A DNA stretch of 27,459 nt from an uncultured Bacteroidales bacterium (GCA_937907165.1 CALCUH010000162.1:1-27459), one strand, 5' to 3'; shown: positions 1 to 7,293, counted from the stretch's first letter. Notes: generated from the sequence alone by a model not told the origin. Made by a program: numbers and translations.

Positions 1-21
1 ATCACCGCGCGGAGCGGTGGT
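1..21 (-). terminator. Hairpin at window edge, possible terminator of the esterase gene
   Basis: CACCGC (3-8) pairs with GCGGTG (14-19) around a five-base loop, and two further outer pairs are possible. It lies just past the TAA at 30-32 that would end the esterase tail in the alternative frame. Any T-run would fall outside the window, so terminator function is only inferred. Confidence 0.3.
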
Positions 22-90
22 TTACGTGATTAATGAACCCGACGCGCGTTTATCAGAGATACAACGGCTCCGGCGATTTCCTGCATCTTA

Positions 91-1083
91 TCATCCACTT
101 CTTGCATTTTGCAAGTCTTGCAGATTTTCCCCTCCGGCCAATCGGCGGAATTGTCGGCATTGCTGTCGGTTTTGGCGGAGCCGGTTTTGGTTTTGGTTGC
201 GGCTTTGGTTGTTGTTTTGGTTGTTGCTTTGACTGTTGTTGCTTCCGTCTTGGTCGGATGCGGGCAGAAGTTTCAACATCTGTTCCGCGTAACGTTTGCC
301 GAACTCTCTATATCCATTCGCGGAGAAATGGAATTCGTCGTTGGCTTTCTCCAATCCTTGAGAGGAGATGACGTAGGAGTTGCTGATGACGCTCGGCATC
401 TTGGCGATGACGTTGTTGTGTCCGTTGCAGGCTCCGTCTCTGCGAGTCTCTCCCACCAACAAAGGAACGTCCTTAGCGCTCAGACCGAGTTGGCTCAACA
501 GCTTGTCGTAAATCGCTTTCACACGGTTCGGCCAATCTTGTTGCATGTTGTTGGTCTCTCCTTGGTGGAGAAGGATTCCTTTGATCACACCGTCTTTCTG
601 TGCCATTTGGGCGCATTCCAACAGACGCTTGTAACCGTTGTTGTTATAGTTGGCGGCGATTTGTTGCAGCCAGTTCTGCTGGGTTCTGACATAACTCTCC
701 GCATTGTTTTCCTCGAAGAATTTGATGTCGCAGCCACCGACTGCCACTACGATGACGCCCACCTTGATGTTCTTGTTCAGTTTCTCCACCAAAGTGCGTC
801 CGAAATAGTCCGTTGGCCCCAATCCTGAGTTACAATGCGCCAAAGGCGGGGTCGCGGTGTACCATTGTCCAAGCTTCCTGTTGCTGCAGTTGGCTGTGGA
901 CATCATCTGGAAACGGCTGTCGCATGACTGGTCCTGATTTTCCGGTCTTGCCGCTCCTTCCATGTTGGATTGTCCAAAGCATAGATAGATGTGGAAGTTC
1001 GGATCCGGATCGGCTGACGCCGTAAAACTCGCTCCTACTAACGATAGTAGAAGGTACAATAATACTGCTCTAGTGTTTTTCAT
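91..1083 (-). CDS. Secreted sialate O-acetylesterase / SASA-family carbohydrate esterase
   Basis: A 330-residue protein with an N-terminal signal peptide (hydrophobic residues 6-23, then TASADP), so it is periplasmic or secreted. It has the SGNH/SASA layout: nucleophile block GQSNMEG at 37-43 (Ser39), a HQGETN block at 173-178, and the acid/base block DEFHFSANGY at 249-258 with His252. Proteins of this family (CE6 and relatives) remove O-acetyl groups from xylan or sialic acid; the substrate here cannot be read. The esterase domain ends near residue 274 (MLKLLPA). Beyond that this frame becomes an Asn/Gln/Arg low-complexity tail, while the neighbouring frame gives a more protein-like Lys/Thr/Ala linker and a C-terminal segment ending at base 30, so the end of the gene may be frameshifted. 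No other polysaccharide-utilisation genes are visible in the window. Confidence 0.88.
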   Translation of the reverse strand: MKNTRAVLLYLLLSLVGASFTASADPDPNFHIYLCFGQSNMEGAARPENQDQSCDSRFQMMSTANCSNRKLGQWYTATPPLAHCNSGLGPTDYFGRTLVEKLNKNIKVGVIVVAVGGCDIKFFEENNAESYVRTQQNWLQQIAANYNNNGYKRLLECAQMAQKDGVIKGILLHQGETNNMQQDWPNRVKAIYDKLLSQLGLSAKDVPLLVGETRRDGACNGHNNVIAKMPSVISNSYVISSQGLEKANDEFHFSANGYREFGKRYAEQMLKLLPASDQDGSNNSQSNNQNNNQSRNQNQNRLRQNRQQCRQFRRLAGGENLQDLQNARSG

Positions 1084-1146
1084 AGGTGCTTACATTTTAA
1101 TTGACGTGCTAAAGTAGGCTTATTTCTTTCTTTTCCTTTGGAAATT

Positions 1147-1176
1147 TGTGTCAATTCTAATGTCAATGTTGACACA
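1147..1176. promoter_or_regulatory. Operator-like cluster of TGTCAA half-sites
   Basis: TGTGTCAA at 1147-1154 is the perfect inverted partner of TTGACACA at 1169-1176. Inside lies a third half-site, TGTCAA at 1161-1166, forming the compact palindrome TGTCAATGTTGACA (1161-1174). The cluster is 64-93 bp upstream of the esterase start codon, a position that suits a regulator binding site. The regulator is unknown. Confidence 0.4.
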
Positions 1177-1536
1177 TTTGTTTCAAAGCCTATAATGACT
1201 CGTATTTCCAATTATTTGATTCGATTTTACCTGCTGAGCTTCTCGCTTACTTGTATTTTTGTATCGTTTAGGGGTTTAATTCTCCGATTCGTGTGATGTG
1301 AACCATCTTTCATAACGTTTTCAGCGTGCGAAAAAATGGTCAATCGTGGTTCTTGGGAGAGTCGTTGTCGCACTTTCGATTCATTGTCATCTATCACGAT
1401 CTTATTTGGAAGTTTTTCATCCATATAAAATCAATTACGATTATTTGCGGAATGCCCTCACGTCGTAACAACCTGTGGAAGGCGGAAAAGCGTGTGAGGT
1501 AATTGTAAGATGGTTTTAGCGTAATATGTGTTTTTT

Positions 1537-1572
1537 AACCGTTGCCCGTAACAGGACAACGGTTTTTGTTTT
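1537..1572 (+). terminator. Rho-independent terminator with no visible upstream gene
   Basis: AACCGTTG (1537-1544) pairs perfectly with CAACGGTT (1557-1564), with a 12-base loop and a following T-rich tract (TTTTTGTTTT). The T-run is only on the plus-strand side. No plus-strand coding gene lies before it in the window, which suggests an untranslated RNA. Confidence 0.75.
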
Positions 1573-1628
1573 CCCTCCTTTGCGGTTAGTCCATTCGATT
1601 CCGTCAATGCCTGCTTCTCTTCTGTCTG

Positions 1629-1660
1629 TTTGATTCCTAATTTTTTCTAGTGTAGATTCG
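1629..1660 (+). promoter_or_regulatory. Imperfect Bacteroidota promoter
   Basis: TTTG at 1629-1632 is followed after 20 bp by TAGATTCG at 1653-1660, one base away from the TAnnTTTG -7 consensus. It sits 45 bp before the start codon at 1705 and would drive the small acidic protein and rubredoxin. Confidence 0.4.
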
Positions 1661-1704
1661 CAGTATCTGATTGTTATGCGTTTTAATTATTTAAATCTAA
1701 AAAT

Positions 1705-1965
1705 ATGGAAACGAACATTTTTGAATTGTATGGCTGGGAATTGGGACTGGACGATGATTCCGTGACCAATTTCGCTTTCTGGCAGGGTGGGGCGGTGAAA
1801 GAATCCCGCCCGAATGACCTGCCTCCGTATGGAATGGCTGTTGATCTTCCTGAAGGGGAGGCTGCTCTATCTGTGGACGGTACCTCTTCCGACTCTCTTT
1901 CGGACGACTCTCTGCGCGGATTTCTTGGTGTGCCTCCGAATATCGTGCGGGGTGACGTTTTTTGA
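1705..1965 (+). CDS. Small acidic protein of unknown function
   Basis: An 86-residue soluble protein that I do not recognise. It is rich in Asp/Glu/Ser, has no signal peptide, membrane segment or cysteine, and carries an Asp/Ser-rich stretch around residues 56-70. It begins at ATG in an AT-rich leader without a Shine-Dalgarno site, as is usual in this phylum. Its stop codon lies 44 bp before the preferred rubredoxin start, so the two are probably co-transcribed. Plus-strand coding is preferred over the opposite frame because the opposite translation is highly basic and low in hydrophobic core residues. A role beside rubredoxin in redox metabolism would be a guess from position only. Confidence 0.55.
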   Translation: METNIFELYGWELGLDDDSVTNFAFWQGGAVKESRPNDLPPYGMAVDLPEGEAALSVDGTSSDSLSDDSLRGFLGVPPNIVRGDVF

Positions 1966-2009
1966 TTTTAGACATTTGTTTTTTTATGTGTAACCTAAAT
2001 GTTTTAGTT

Positions 2010-2222
2010 ATGGAAAGCTTAAGTGATTTTGACGAGAATTATGGCTATGGAACCGATAACACGAAGTATGTATGCACTGTTTGCGGATATGTGTATGACC
2101 CGGAGATGGGCGATCCTTCTGGCGATATTCTGCCGGGTACTTCTTTTATGGATCTTCCTGCCAGTTGGCGTTGCCCGGATTGTGCTGTGAGAAAGGATTC
2201 GTTTGAGGAACAAAGAGAGTAG
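2010..2222 (+). CDS. Rubredoxin
   Basis: A rubredoxin: a small cytoplasmic iron protein in which four cysteines hold one Fe and carry single electrons, often to rubrerythrin or superoxide reductase in anaerobes. The signature is complete: CTVCGYVYDPEMGDP, then PGT and DLPASWRCPDC, giving both CxxC knuckles. I place the start at ATG 2010, giving 70 residues. Upstream in-frame starts (TTG at 1962, ATG at 1986) would add a hydrophobic, non-rubredoxin extension and the first overlaps the preceding stop. The dozen residues before the fold (SDFDENYGYG region) are more than typical minimal rubredoxins have. No redox partner gene is in the window apart from the unknown protein just upstream. Confidence 0.93.
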   Translation: MESLSDFDENYGYGTDNTKYVCTVCGYVYDPEMGDPSGDILPGTSFMDLPASWRCPDCAVRKDSFEEQRE

Positions 2223-2260
2223 ATGTTTGAAAAATTGTAATTCCTTTTGCTTTTTTTCGG

Positions 2261-2291
2261 TTGAATAAATCCATGAAATTTCCTATATTTG
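2261..2291 (+). promoter_or_regulatory. Bacteroidota promoter for the DUF4419 gene
   Basis: TTG at 2261-2263, a 20 bp spacer, then a perfect TATATTTG -7 box at 2284-2291. The start codon is at 2316, giving a leader of roughly 18 bases. Confidence 0.65.
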
Positions 2292-2315
2292 TTTTAGCTA
2301 GTTATAGGGATATTT

Positions 2316-4064
2316 ATGGTACGATTGCGATTATTATTTTTTACAATCTGTTTTCTCTCTTCTGTTTTTTGCGGAGCGAAGGATTTGGGAGGTTTCGTTT
2401 TCAAGGTGGATGATGTGACGCCGGACACGTTTAGGTATGTCGACCGGAAATATCCGTATGTGCTGAAACGTTTGTTTAGCCGTGAGATGGTATTCCGCCA
2501 AGACTCGGCGCACGCGCAATTGATGAAATTGGCGCAAGCGGATACCTCTTCGTCAACGGCAGACTCTTCCGCCTTGGCAGGTGTGAAGAAGACCGATTCT
2601 GTTCAGACGGCACCCGTACAACCTTTGGCTCCGAAGGTTGTACCGATTCCTCATACTCATGATGTGCTCTTTTATCCAGAGACTCAGATGAACGAGCGGC
2701 TTTTGGGTGTCTGTTTTAACGGATTCCTCCAAACCGTCCATACTTGTTTCGCTCATCATAAGGGGTTGACCTTGTCGCCCGACGAAGTGTGGCTGGCGAT
2801 TTGCCAAGGTGCCTCCATCCATTTTAATTTGAAGATGGATTCCCTGAAATCTTCTTTGTATCAGGCTAAATACCAGAAAAGGCAAACCATAACTGTCCAA
2901 AACGATTTCTTGAACGATGGCTACATCTATTGGGAGGAGTTGGTGGACTCCATGGCGCAGGCGACTCGCCAATACACGCAGAAGGATCTCTATGCGCAGA
3001 TGGTGCAAAACTTCTCTACCACGACCCAACTGGAGAAGACCGCATATCAAATCACTTTGATGGATAGCCATAAAAAACATTTTGATTATATGGCGATTAC
3101 GATGTGCGGCATACCTTCGGTCCGTTTGTTGGGAACGCCTGACGACTGGAAGAAGATTCTAAAGGCTTTGGACGGGTGGGATGAGTATGGCCTGGCATTC
3201 TGGACCCGTCACTTGAAACCTGTCATCCGTGAATTTGTGAATGCGAGTCAGGGCAATCCGGACATCTCTTTCTGGAAAGATATCTATAAGACACATGTTT
3301 CTTATGATGGTCAACTCATTTCGGGTTGGATTATCAAATTTTTCCCTTATGTCATTAAGCAGTATGATGAGGGTGGCTATATTCCTAATTCGTATTTGCA
3401 AGGCCATGATTATTGGATATCTTCTTTAAATGTCTCTAGTTTCCCTTCCGGAATCTCTGTGGCGCCTATGACGTGGATGAATTACGGAGAGTCGGAGAAG
3501 GTCTCCCTTTGCAGTGGTTTCGTGGGTATGCGGCAGCATGACGACGGCTCTTTGGAACCTGCCATCTCTTGGTATGTATGTAGGGGCAATATAGTTGAAC
3601 CCAGCGACTATGAGGAAAAATTGCCTGATGAGGAAGAATGGTATTCCGATGTGCTGGAATATTGTGAATCCCCGGCGATTTACGATTCCGCCAAATTCGC
3701 GACACCCGAAATTAGTTATTCCTATCTGAGGGGAGAGGTGAATTTCTTTATGAAAAAGAAGTTGTTCATGGAGCCAAATGTGAAGGATACCCTTATAATT
3801 CTTGTGCTGCAGGACGGAACGGTTTCCCGCGCGTGGTTGAAAGGGGGGAATGCGAAGACGAATGCGGCTGTGGACGCGTTTGTGAAAAATATGAGCGGGA
3901 AGTATGTCCCTGGTAAAATAGAATCTGAACAAATTAAGATAAATTGGGAGTACGAAAATTATAGGCGAAAAAGAGAAGGACTTCCTCCGTTGGCGGAGCC
4001 CGAGAATATTCCGCTCATTAGTGTTAGTTCCATCGTGGTGATCCCGCTGAAAAGTGGTAAGTAG
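2316..4064 (+). CDS. Exported DUF4419 protein with a TonB-C-like tail
   Basis: A 582-residue protein starting with a signal peptide (residues 1-20, ending VFCGAKD), so probably periplasmic. Residues 120-430 match my memory of the DUF4419 family: EVWLAICQGASIHFN near 157-171, MCGIPSVRLLGTPDDW near 263-278, the FW..I segment, and SGWIIKFFPY near 336-345. The function of this family is not established. Residues about 470-545 resemble the C-terminal domain of TonB: a DTLIILVLQDGTVSRAWL strand pair, AAVDAFVKNM helix and KYVPGK turn. Residues 75-110 are a Ser/Thr/Pro/Ala-rich linker. There is no N-terminal TonB-type membrane anchor. The next gene starts 13 bp after the stop, so the two form a unit. 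Low doubt about the gene, high doubt about its role. Confidence 0.85.
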   Translation: MVRLRLLFFTICFLSSVFCGAKDLGGFVFKVDDVTPDTFRYVDRKYPYVLKRLFSREMVFRQDSAHAQLMKLAQADTSSSTADSSALAGVKKTDSVQTAPVQPLAPKVVPIPHTHDVLFYPETQMNERLLGVCFNGFLQTVHTCFAHHKGLTLSPDEVWLAICQGASIHFNLKMDSLKSSLYQAKYQKRQTITVQNDFLNDGYIYWEELVDSMAQATRQYTQKDLYAQMVQNFSTTTQLEKTAYQITLMDSHKKHFDYMAITMCGIPSVRLLGTPDDWKKILKALDGWDEYGLAFWTRHLKPVIREFVNASQGNPDISFWKDIYKTHVSYDGQLISGWIIKFFPYVIKQYDEGGYIPNSYLQGHDYWISSLNVSSFPSGISVAPMTWMNYGESEKVSLCSGFVGMRQHDDGSLEPAISWYVCRGNIVEPSDYEEKLPDEEEWYSDVLEYCESPAIYDSAKFATPEISYSYLRGEVNFFMKKKLFMEPNVKDTLIILVLQDGTVSRAWLKGGNAKTNAAVDAFVKNMSGKYVPGKIESEQIKINWEYENYRRKREGLPPLAEPENIPLISVSSIVVIPLKSGK

Positions 4065-4077
4065 TTCGTGTTGTGTA

Positions 4078-5118
4078 ATGGCAAATGAAAAGATGGACGG
4101 TCTTGTAATCAATGATATTTTTTTGACGGTGGAGGAGATGCGCGATAGGGAGCGTGTGCTCTCTATTGAAGGATGCGATGAGGCGCTGGCGGATTTCCTC
4201 TCCGCATGGTGGGATGATAATGGTTTCGTGGTGGGACATACGTCCGGCTCTACGGGAGAACCGAAGCGGATAGAACTCTCCAAACAATCCATGCGTGAAT
4301 CAGCCCTCCGCACGAACCGCTTTTTCGGACTGAAGGCGGGCGACTCTTTGCTGCTCTGCCTCTCGTCGAATTATATCGCCGGCAAGATGATGGTGGTGCG
4401 CGCCATCGTCGGCGGTCTGAAACTCTTTGTGGAACCCGTTTCCTCTTCGCCTAAGGTCGAGGGCGAGTTCGATCTCGTCTCCATGGTGCCTTTGCAGATT
4501 CATACGTTGATGGAGAGCGGAAGCGGAGAAGAACGTTTGCGCCGTGTCCGTCACCTCTTGGTGGGCGGTAGTCAATTGTTGCGGGAGGAGTCTGAATGGT
4601 TAAACTCTTTGCCTGTGAAATGTTATCTTTCCTATGGTATGACGGAGACCGTCTCTCATGTGGCGCTCTCTGTGCTGCCCAAGAGCGGCGATGCGCTCTA
4701 TGAGGCGGTGCCTGACGTGCTTTTTTCGCAGGATGAACGTGGTTGTTTAGTGGTTCGTGCGGATCATCTTTCGGGTAGCCCTTTTGTTACGAATGATGTC
4801 GTCCGGCTGCTGTCCGATAGGTCATTCGCATGGTTGGGCCGCTGGGATAATGTGATCAATACAGGTGGGGTGAAAGTGTTCCCCGAAAAGATGGAGAAGA
4901 AGGTCGAAGCGCTGATTCCGGAACCGTTTTATTTCACCTCGGAGCCCGACGCCAAGTTCGGACAGCGTGTGGTCTTGCGCATAGAGTCCGCTCCGTACGA
5001 CACGGAAGCGTTGATGACCAAATTGTCCGAATTTCTCTCCCGTTATGAGATGCCTAAAAAGATTACGTTTCTTCCCCGTTTCGAACGAACCGCTTCGGGA
5101 AAGGTGAAACGCGTGTGA
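4078..5118 (+). CDS. menE: o-Succinylbenzoate-CoA ligase-type AMP-binding enzyme
   Basis: A compact acyl-adenylate-forming enzyme of about 346 residues. It carries the P-loop-like GHTSGSTGEPKRIELS motif, SYGMTETVSHVAL, the FVTNDVV / WLGRWDNVINTGGVKV hinge region and a C-terminal catalytic lysine motif (TASGKVKRV). Short enzymes of this form act as MenE in Bacteroidota, activating o-succinylbenzoate to its CoA ester in menaquinone synthesis. The start is taken at ATG 4078; a GTG at 4054 would overlap the previous gene and add residues without family character. No other men genes are near, so the MenE name rests on size and sequence character. A different acyl substrate remains possible. Confidence 0.75.
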   Translation: MANEKMDGLVINDIFLTVEEMRDRERVLSIEGCDEALADFLSAWWDDNGFVVGHTSGSTGEPKRIELSKQSMRESALRTNRFFGLKAGDSLLLCLSSNYIAGKMMVVRAIVGGLKLFVEPVSSSPKVEGEFDLVSMVPLQIHTLMESGSGEERLRRVRHLLVGGSQLLREESEWLNSLPVKCYLSYGMTETVSHVALSVLPKSGDALYEAVPDVLFSQDERGCLVVRADHLSGSPFVTNDVVRLLSDRSFAWLGRWDNVINTGGVKVFPEKMEKKVEALIPEPFYFTSEPDAKFGQRVVLRIESAPYDTEALMTKLSEFLSRYEMPKKITFLPRFERTASGKVKRV

Positions 5119-5229
5119 TGGAAGAAAACAATCCGTGCAATTGTATATGATTGGGTAATAGTAATATATAATAACAAAAGGCAATAAAAAAGGAATGTTG
5201 CCTAAATGTTTCAAACGGACGGGCGTAAC

Positions 5230-5261
5230 TTTGCGTTTTCGGTTTGGATTGTTTATTTTTG
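5230..5261 (+). promoter_or_regulatory. Promoter for the SPOR-folE pair, two overlapping -7 boxes
   Basis: TTTG at 5230-5233 is followed after 20 bp by TATTTTTG (5254-5261), a perfect TAnnTTTG match. The same TTTG is itself the end of a second perfect box, TAACTTTG (5226-5233). The downstream arrangement would give a leader of only about 10 bases. Confidence 0.6.
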
Positions 5262-5277
5262 CGATTGATTAAATAAG

Positions 5278-5778
5278 ATGTATATGTGGCATAAAATTCT
5301 TTTGTTCGCTGGACTCTTTTGCATCGGTCTCTCTTCCATGGGTGCCCAGAATGCGAAGCCAAGTAAAAAAGCTTATACGGATATGTTCGATAACCTATCC
5401 AAGACGCCCGCCAATTCGGGCAAGGTGGTGATTAAGCAAGATCCGAAGTTGAAGGTGTTGCTGAACGAGAAGATATCGGCAAACGATGATAAGGCGTTCG
5501 CCACGTTCTCAGGTTACCGTGTGCAGGTCTATATGGGCAATTTGCCGAAAAAGTCTAAGGTAGAGGCTTTGGAACGGGAGAAGAAGATCAAGGAGAAATA
5601 TCCTGATGTTCCCTCATACCTGATGTTCTCCTCGCCTTTCTGGAAACTGCGCTTAGGAGATTTCCGTGTGCAGACGGACGCTATGGTGTTCGCTCAAAAA
5701 TTGTTGACGGACTTTCCTGAAATGCAGGGTGAAGTAGTCGTGGTGGATGATGTCACTCGTGATACTCGATTCGAATAA
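5278..5778 (+). CDS. Exported SPOR-domain protein
   Basis: A 166-residue protein with a signal peptide (hydrophobic residues 6-22, cleavage probably near MGAQN). Residues about 76-160 form a SPOR-type repeat: YRVQVYMGNL, then FWKLRLGDFRVQTDAMVFAQKLL. SPOR domains bind denuded glycan strands at the division septum. The gene ends three bases before the folE start codon; a SPOR gene directly in front of folE is a pairing I know from other Bacteroidales, usually with tpiA upstream, but here the upstream neighbour is the MenE-type gene. The start at 5278 has an alternative ATG two codons later. Confidence 0.85.
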   Translation: MYMWHKILLFAGLFCIGLSSMGAQNAKPSKKAYTDMFDNLSKTPANSGKVVIKQDPKLKVLLNEKISANDDKAFATFSGYRVQVYMGNLPKKSKVEALEREKKIKEKYPDVPSYLMFSSPFWKLRLGDFRVQTDAMVFAQKLLTDFPEMQGEVVVVDDVTRDTRFE

Positions 5779-5781
5779 AAA

Positions 5782-6396
5782 ATGGATATGAACGAAGATC
5801 TACAAATTAAGCCTTGGGAATTGGCTAAATTCCCTAGCAAGGAGTTGACGGATAAGTTAGCTCCATTGTATGCCGAAGCGATTTCATTGATTGGCGAGGA
5901 TGTGAACCGTGAGGGGTTGAAGAAGACCCCCGAGCGTGTGGCTAAGGCGATGCAATTTATGACGTATGGTTACAAAATCAATCCACGCGACGTGTTGGAG
6001 TCTGCGGTCTTCGAGGAGGACTACAAACAGATGGTTATCGTGAAGGATATAGATTTCTATTCATTGTGCGAGCATCATTTGTTGCCTTTCTTTGGCAAGG
6101 CGCATGTCGCATATATCCCTAATAAAAAGATTACAGGTTTGAGTAAAATCGCCCGTGTTGTGGAGATCCTTTCTAGACGTCTGCAGATTCAGGAACGCCT
6201 CACGACGCAGATAAAGGATTGCATCCAAGAGACGTTGGATCCGATGGGGGTCATGGTCGTCATAGAGGCGCAACATATGTGTATGCAGATGCGCGGCGTC
6301 GAGAAGATGCACTCTATTACAACAACCTCCGATTTTACAGGAGCCTTTAATGCGGCGAAAACCCGCGAAGAGTTTATGAACCTTTTAGGAAAGTGA
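5782..6396 (+). CDS. folE: GTP cyclohydrolase I
   Basis: A 204-residue GTP cyclohydrolase I (FolE1), which opens GTP to dihydroneopterin triphosphate, the first step of folate (tetrahydrofolate) synthesis in the cytoplasm. The zinc ligands are visible as Cys96 and His99 in SLCEHHLLPF and Cys167 in HMCMQMRGVEK. The TPERVAKAM and GLSKIARVVEILSRRLQ blocks are canonical, and the length is usual. It shares a transcript with the SPOR gene. Its last 12 bases overlap the end of the convergent CPBP protease gene, and no terminator lies between them. ATG at 5782 is taken; the next ATG (5788) is an equally possible start. Confidence 0.97.
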   Translation: MDMNEDLQIKPWELAKFPSKELTDKLAPLYAEAISLIGEDVNREGLKKTPERVAKAMQFMTYGYKINPRDVLESAVFEEDYKQMVIVKDIDFYSLCEHHLLPFFGKAHVAYIPNKKITGLSKIARVVEILSRRLQIQERLTTQIKDCIQETLDPMGVMVVIEAQHMCMQMRGVEKMHSITTTSDFTGAFNAAKTREEFMNLLGK

Positions 6397-7293
6397 TTGC
6401 CCGTTCCATTTCTTTTGGTTCGCTTTCATTGTGAGAAGAATAAAGATGGTCATTGCGAGGAAGAGTAATCCCGTGATGACCATCGCTTTTAGAGATGGTA
6501 GGGAAGTGTCGGTACCGAGCGCCTTTTGAGGTGTGCTCACATAGGCGTAGATGATGACGAAGGCGTTGTTCATGAAGTGGCAGATCATCGTGACGATGAT
6601 GCTACCGCTATAGAGTAGGAGATACCCTAAGAGCGCGCCGAGGAAAAAGCGAGGGAAGAACCCGAAGAATTGCACGTGGATGGCGCTGAAGATGAAGGCG
6701 GTGACCCAGATGGCTATGTGGTCGTTTTTCACTTTTGCGCTGAGTGTTTGCTGGATGACTCCTCTGAACATCAACTCCTCCCCGATGGCGGGTATGAGGG
6801 CGATGACGATCAGATTGATGATCAACCCCGGAATGGTGTGCGTGTCTAGGAATTGAAGCGTGAGCACTTTCGCACTCTCTTCAGACTCCTTCATCCAATT
6901 CTCCACGCTTTGCAATGATTCGGGCAGATGCATCCCTTCGTTCCAGACGCCGACGACGTTGATGAAGGGGTAGATGACGATGATGGACAACAAGGCCAAG
7001 AATAGCAGTCTTGGATCCGCCATCTTCAGGTTCAGAAACTTGCCGGGTTCCTTCGTCGTGAGGAAGGCGGTGAGTAGTGGCGTGAATACGAAGATGCCGA
7101 AGGCACTGAAAAATTGGAGCATTTTGAGCGCTTCCACACTCTTGTCGTCCCAGTGAAGAAGTTTGGAAAGCAATGAGCCGAAGAGACTGAAGAAGATGAC
7201 TCCGAATAGAAGTATAAAAACAAAAATGACTATTTTTTTCCAAAGCGGAGACTCCGCAAACATGCCTTTAAAGGTTATCCATTCCGTTCTCAT
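6385..7293 (-). CDS. CPBP-family intramembrane protease
   Basis: A 302-residue integral membrane protein with about eight hydrophobic segments. The C-terminal CPBP/Abi domain shows motif 1 as GEELMFRG (Glu172, Glu173, Arg177), motif 2 as FSAIHVQFF (His206) and motif 3 as CHFMNNAF (His239, Asn242/243). Family members act as CAAX-type or bacteriocin-immunity-like membrane proteases; the substrate is unknown. It is the last gene of the operon led by the AI-2E-family permease. The start overlaps the recX end by 26 bp, suggesting translational coupling; Met11 (MFAES) is a possible alternative start. Confidence 0.9.
   Translation of the reverse strand: MRTEWITFKGMFAESPLWKKIVIFVFILLFGVIFFSLFGSLLSKLLHWDDKSVEALKMLQFFSAFGIFVFTPLLTAFLTTKEPGKFLNLKMADPRLLFLALLSIIVIYPFINVVGVWNEGMHLPESLQSVENWMKESEESAKVLTLQFLDTHTIPGLIINLIVIALIPAIGEELMFRGVIQQTLSAKVKNDHIAIWVTAFIFSAIHVQFFGFFPRFFLGALLGYLLLYSGSIIVTMICHFMNNAFVIIYAYVSTPQKALGTDTSLPSLKAMVITGLLFLAMTIFILLTMKANQKKWNGQSLS

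Larger units (their letters stand above)
1084..1704. other. About 620 bp intergenic region without a convincing gene
   Basis: This stretch separates the leftward esterase from the rightward small protein/rubredoxin pair. It holds an inverted-repeat cluster at 1147-1176, an E. coli-like TTGACA-N16-TATAAT match at 1169-1196, a strong plus-strand terminator at 1537-1572 with no plus-strand coding gene in front of it, and an imperfect Bacteroidota promoter at 1629-1660. A 65-codon minus-strand frame at 1227-1424 has no recognisable content. Confidence 0.6.

Noticed and set aside
109..828. Long plus-strand frame opposite the esterase gene
   Set aside because: The minus strand encodes a complete SASA esterase with catalytic motifs; the plus-strand translation is Val/Leu-rich antisense.
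1227..1424. 65-codon minus-strand frame with ordinary amino-acid composition
   Set aside because: No recognisable domain, no promoter or start context, and it lies within the region leading to the orphan plus-strand terminator; too short to trust alone.
1592..1615. TTCGATTCC resembling a tRNA T-loop
   Set aside because: No matching acceptor, D or anticodon stems around it.
1962..2009. TTG/ATG starts extending rubredoxin
   Set aside because: They add a hydrophobic stretch not seen in rubredoxins; ATG 2010 follows the usual pattern.
4054..4077. GTG start extending the MenE-type gene upstream
   Set aside because: It would overlap the DUF4419 stop and add non-family residues; ATG 4078 fits better.
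3426..4313. Long minus-strand frame across the DUF4419/MenE border
   Set aside because: Antisense of two recognisable genes; basic, low-quality protein.
5180..5202. GGCAA/TTGCC inverted repeat after the MenE-type gene
   Set aside because: Five-bp stem, 13-base loop and no T-run, so not a convincing terminator.
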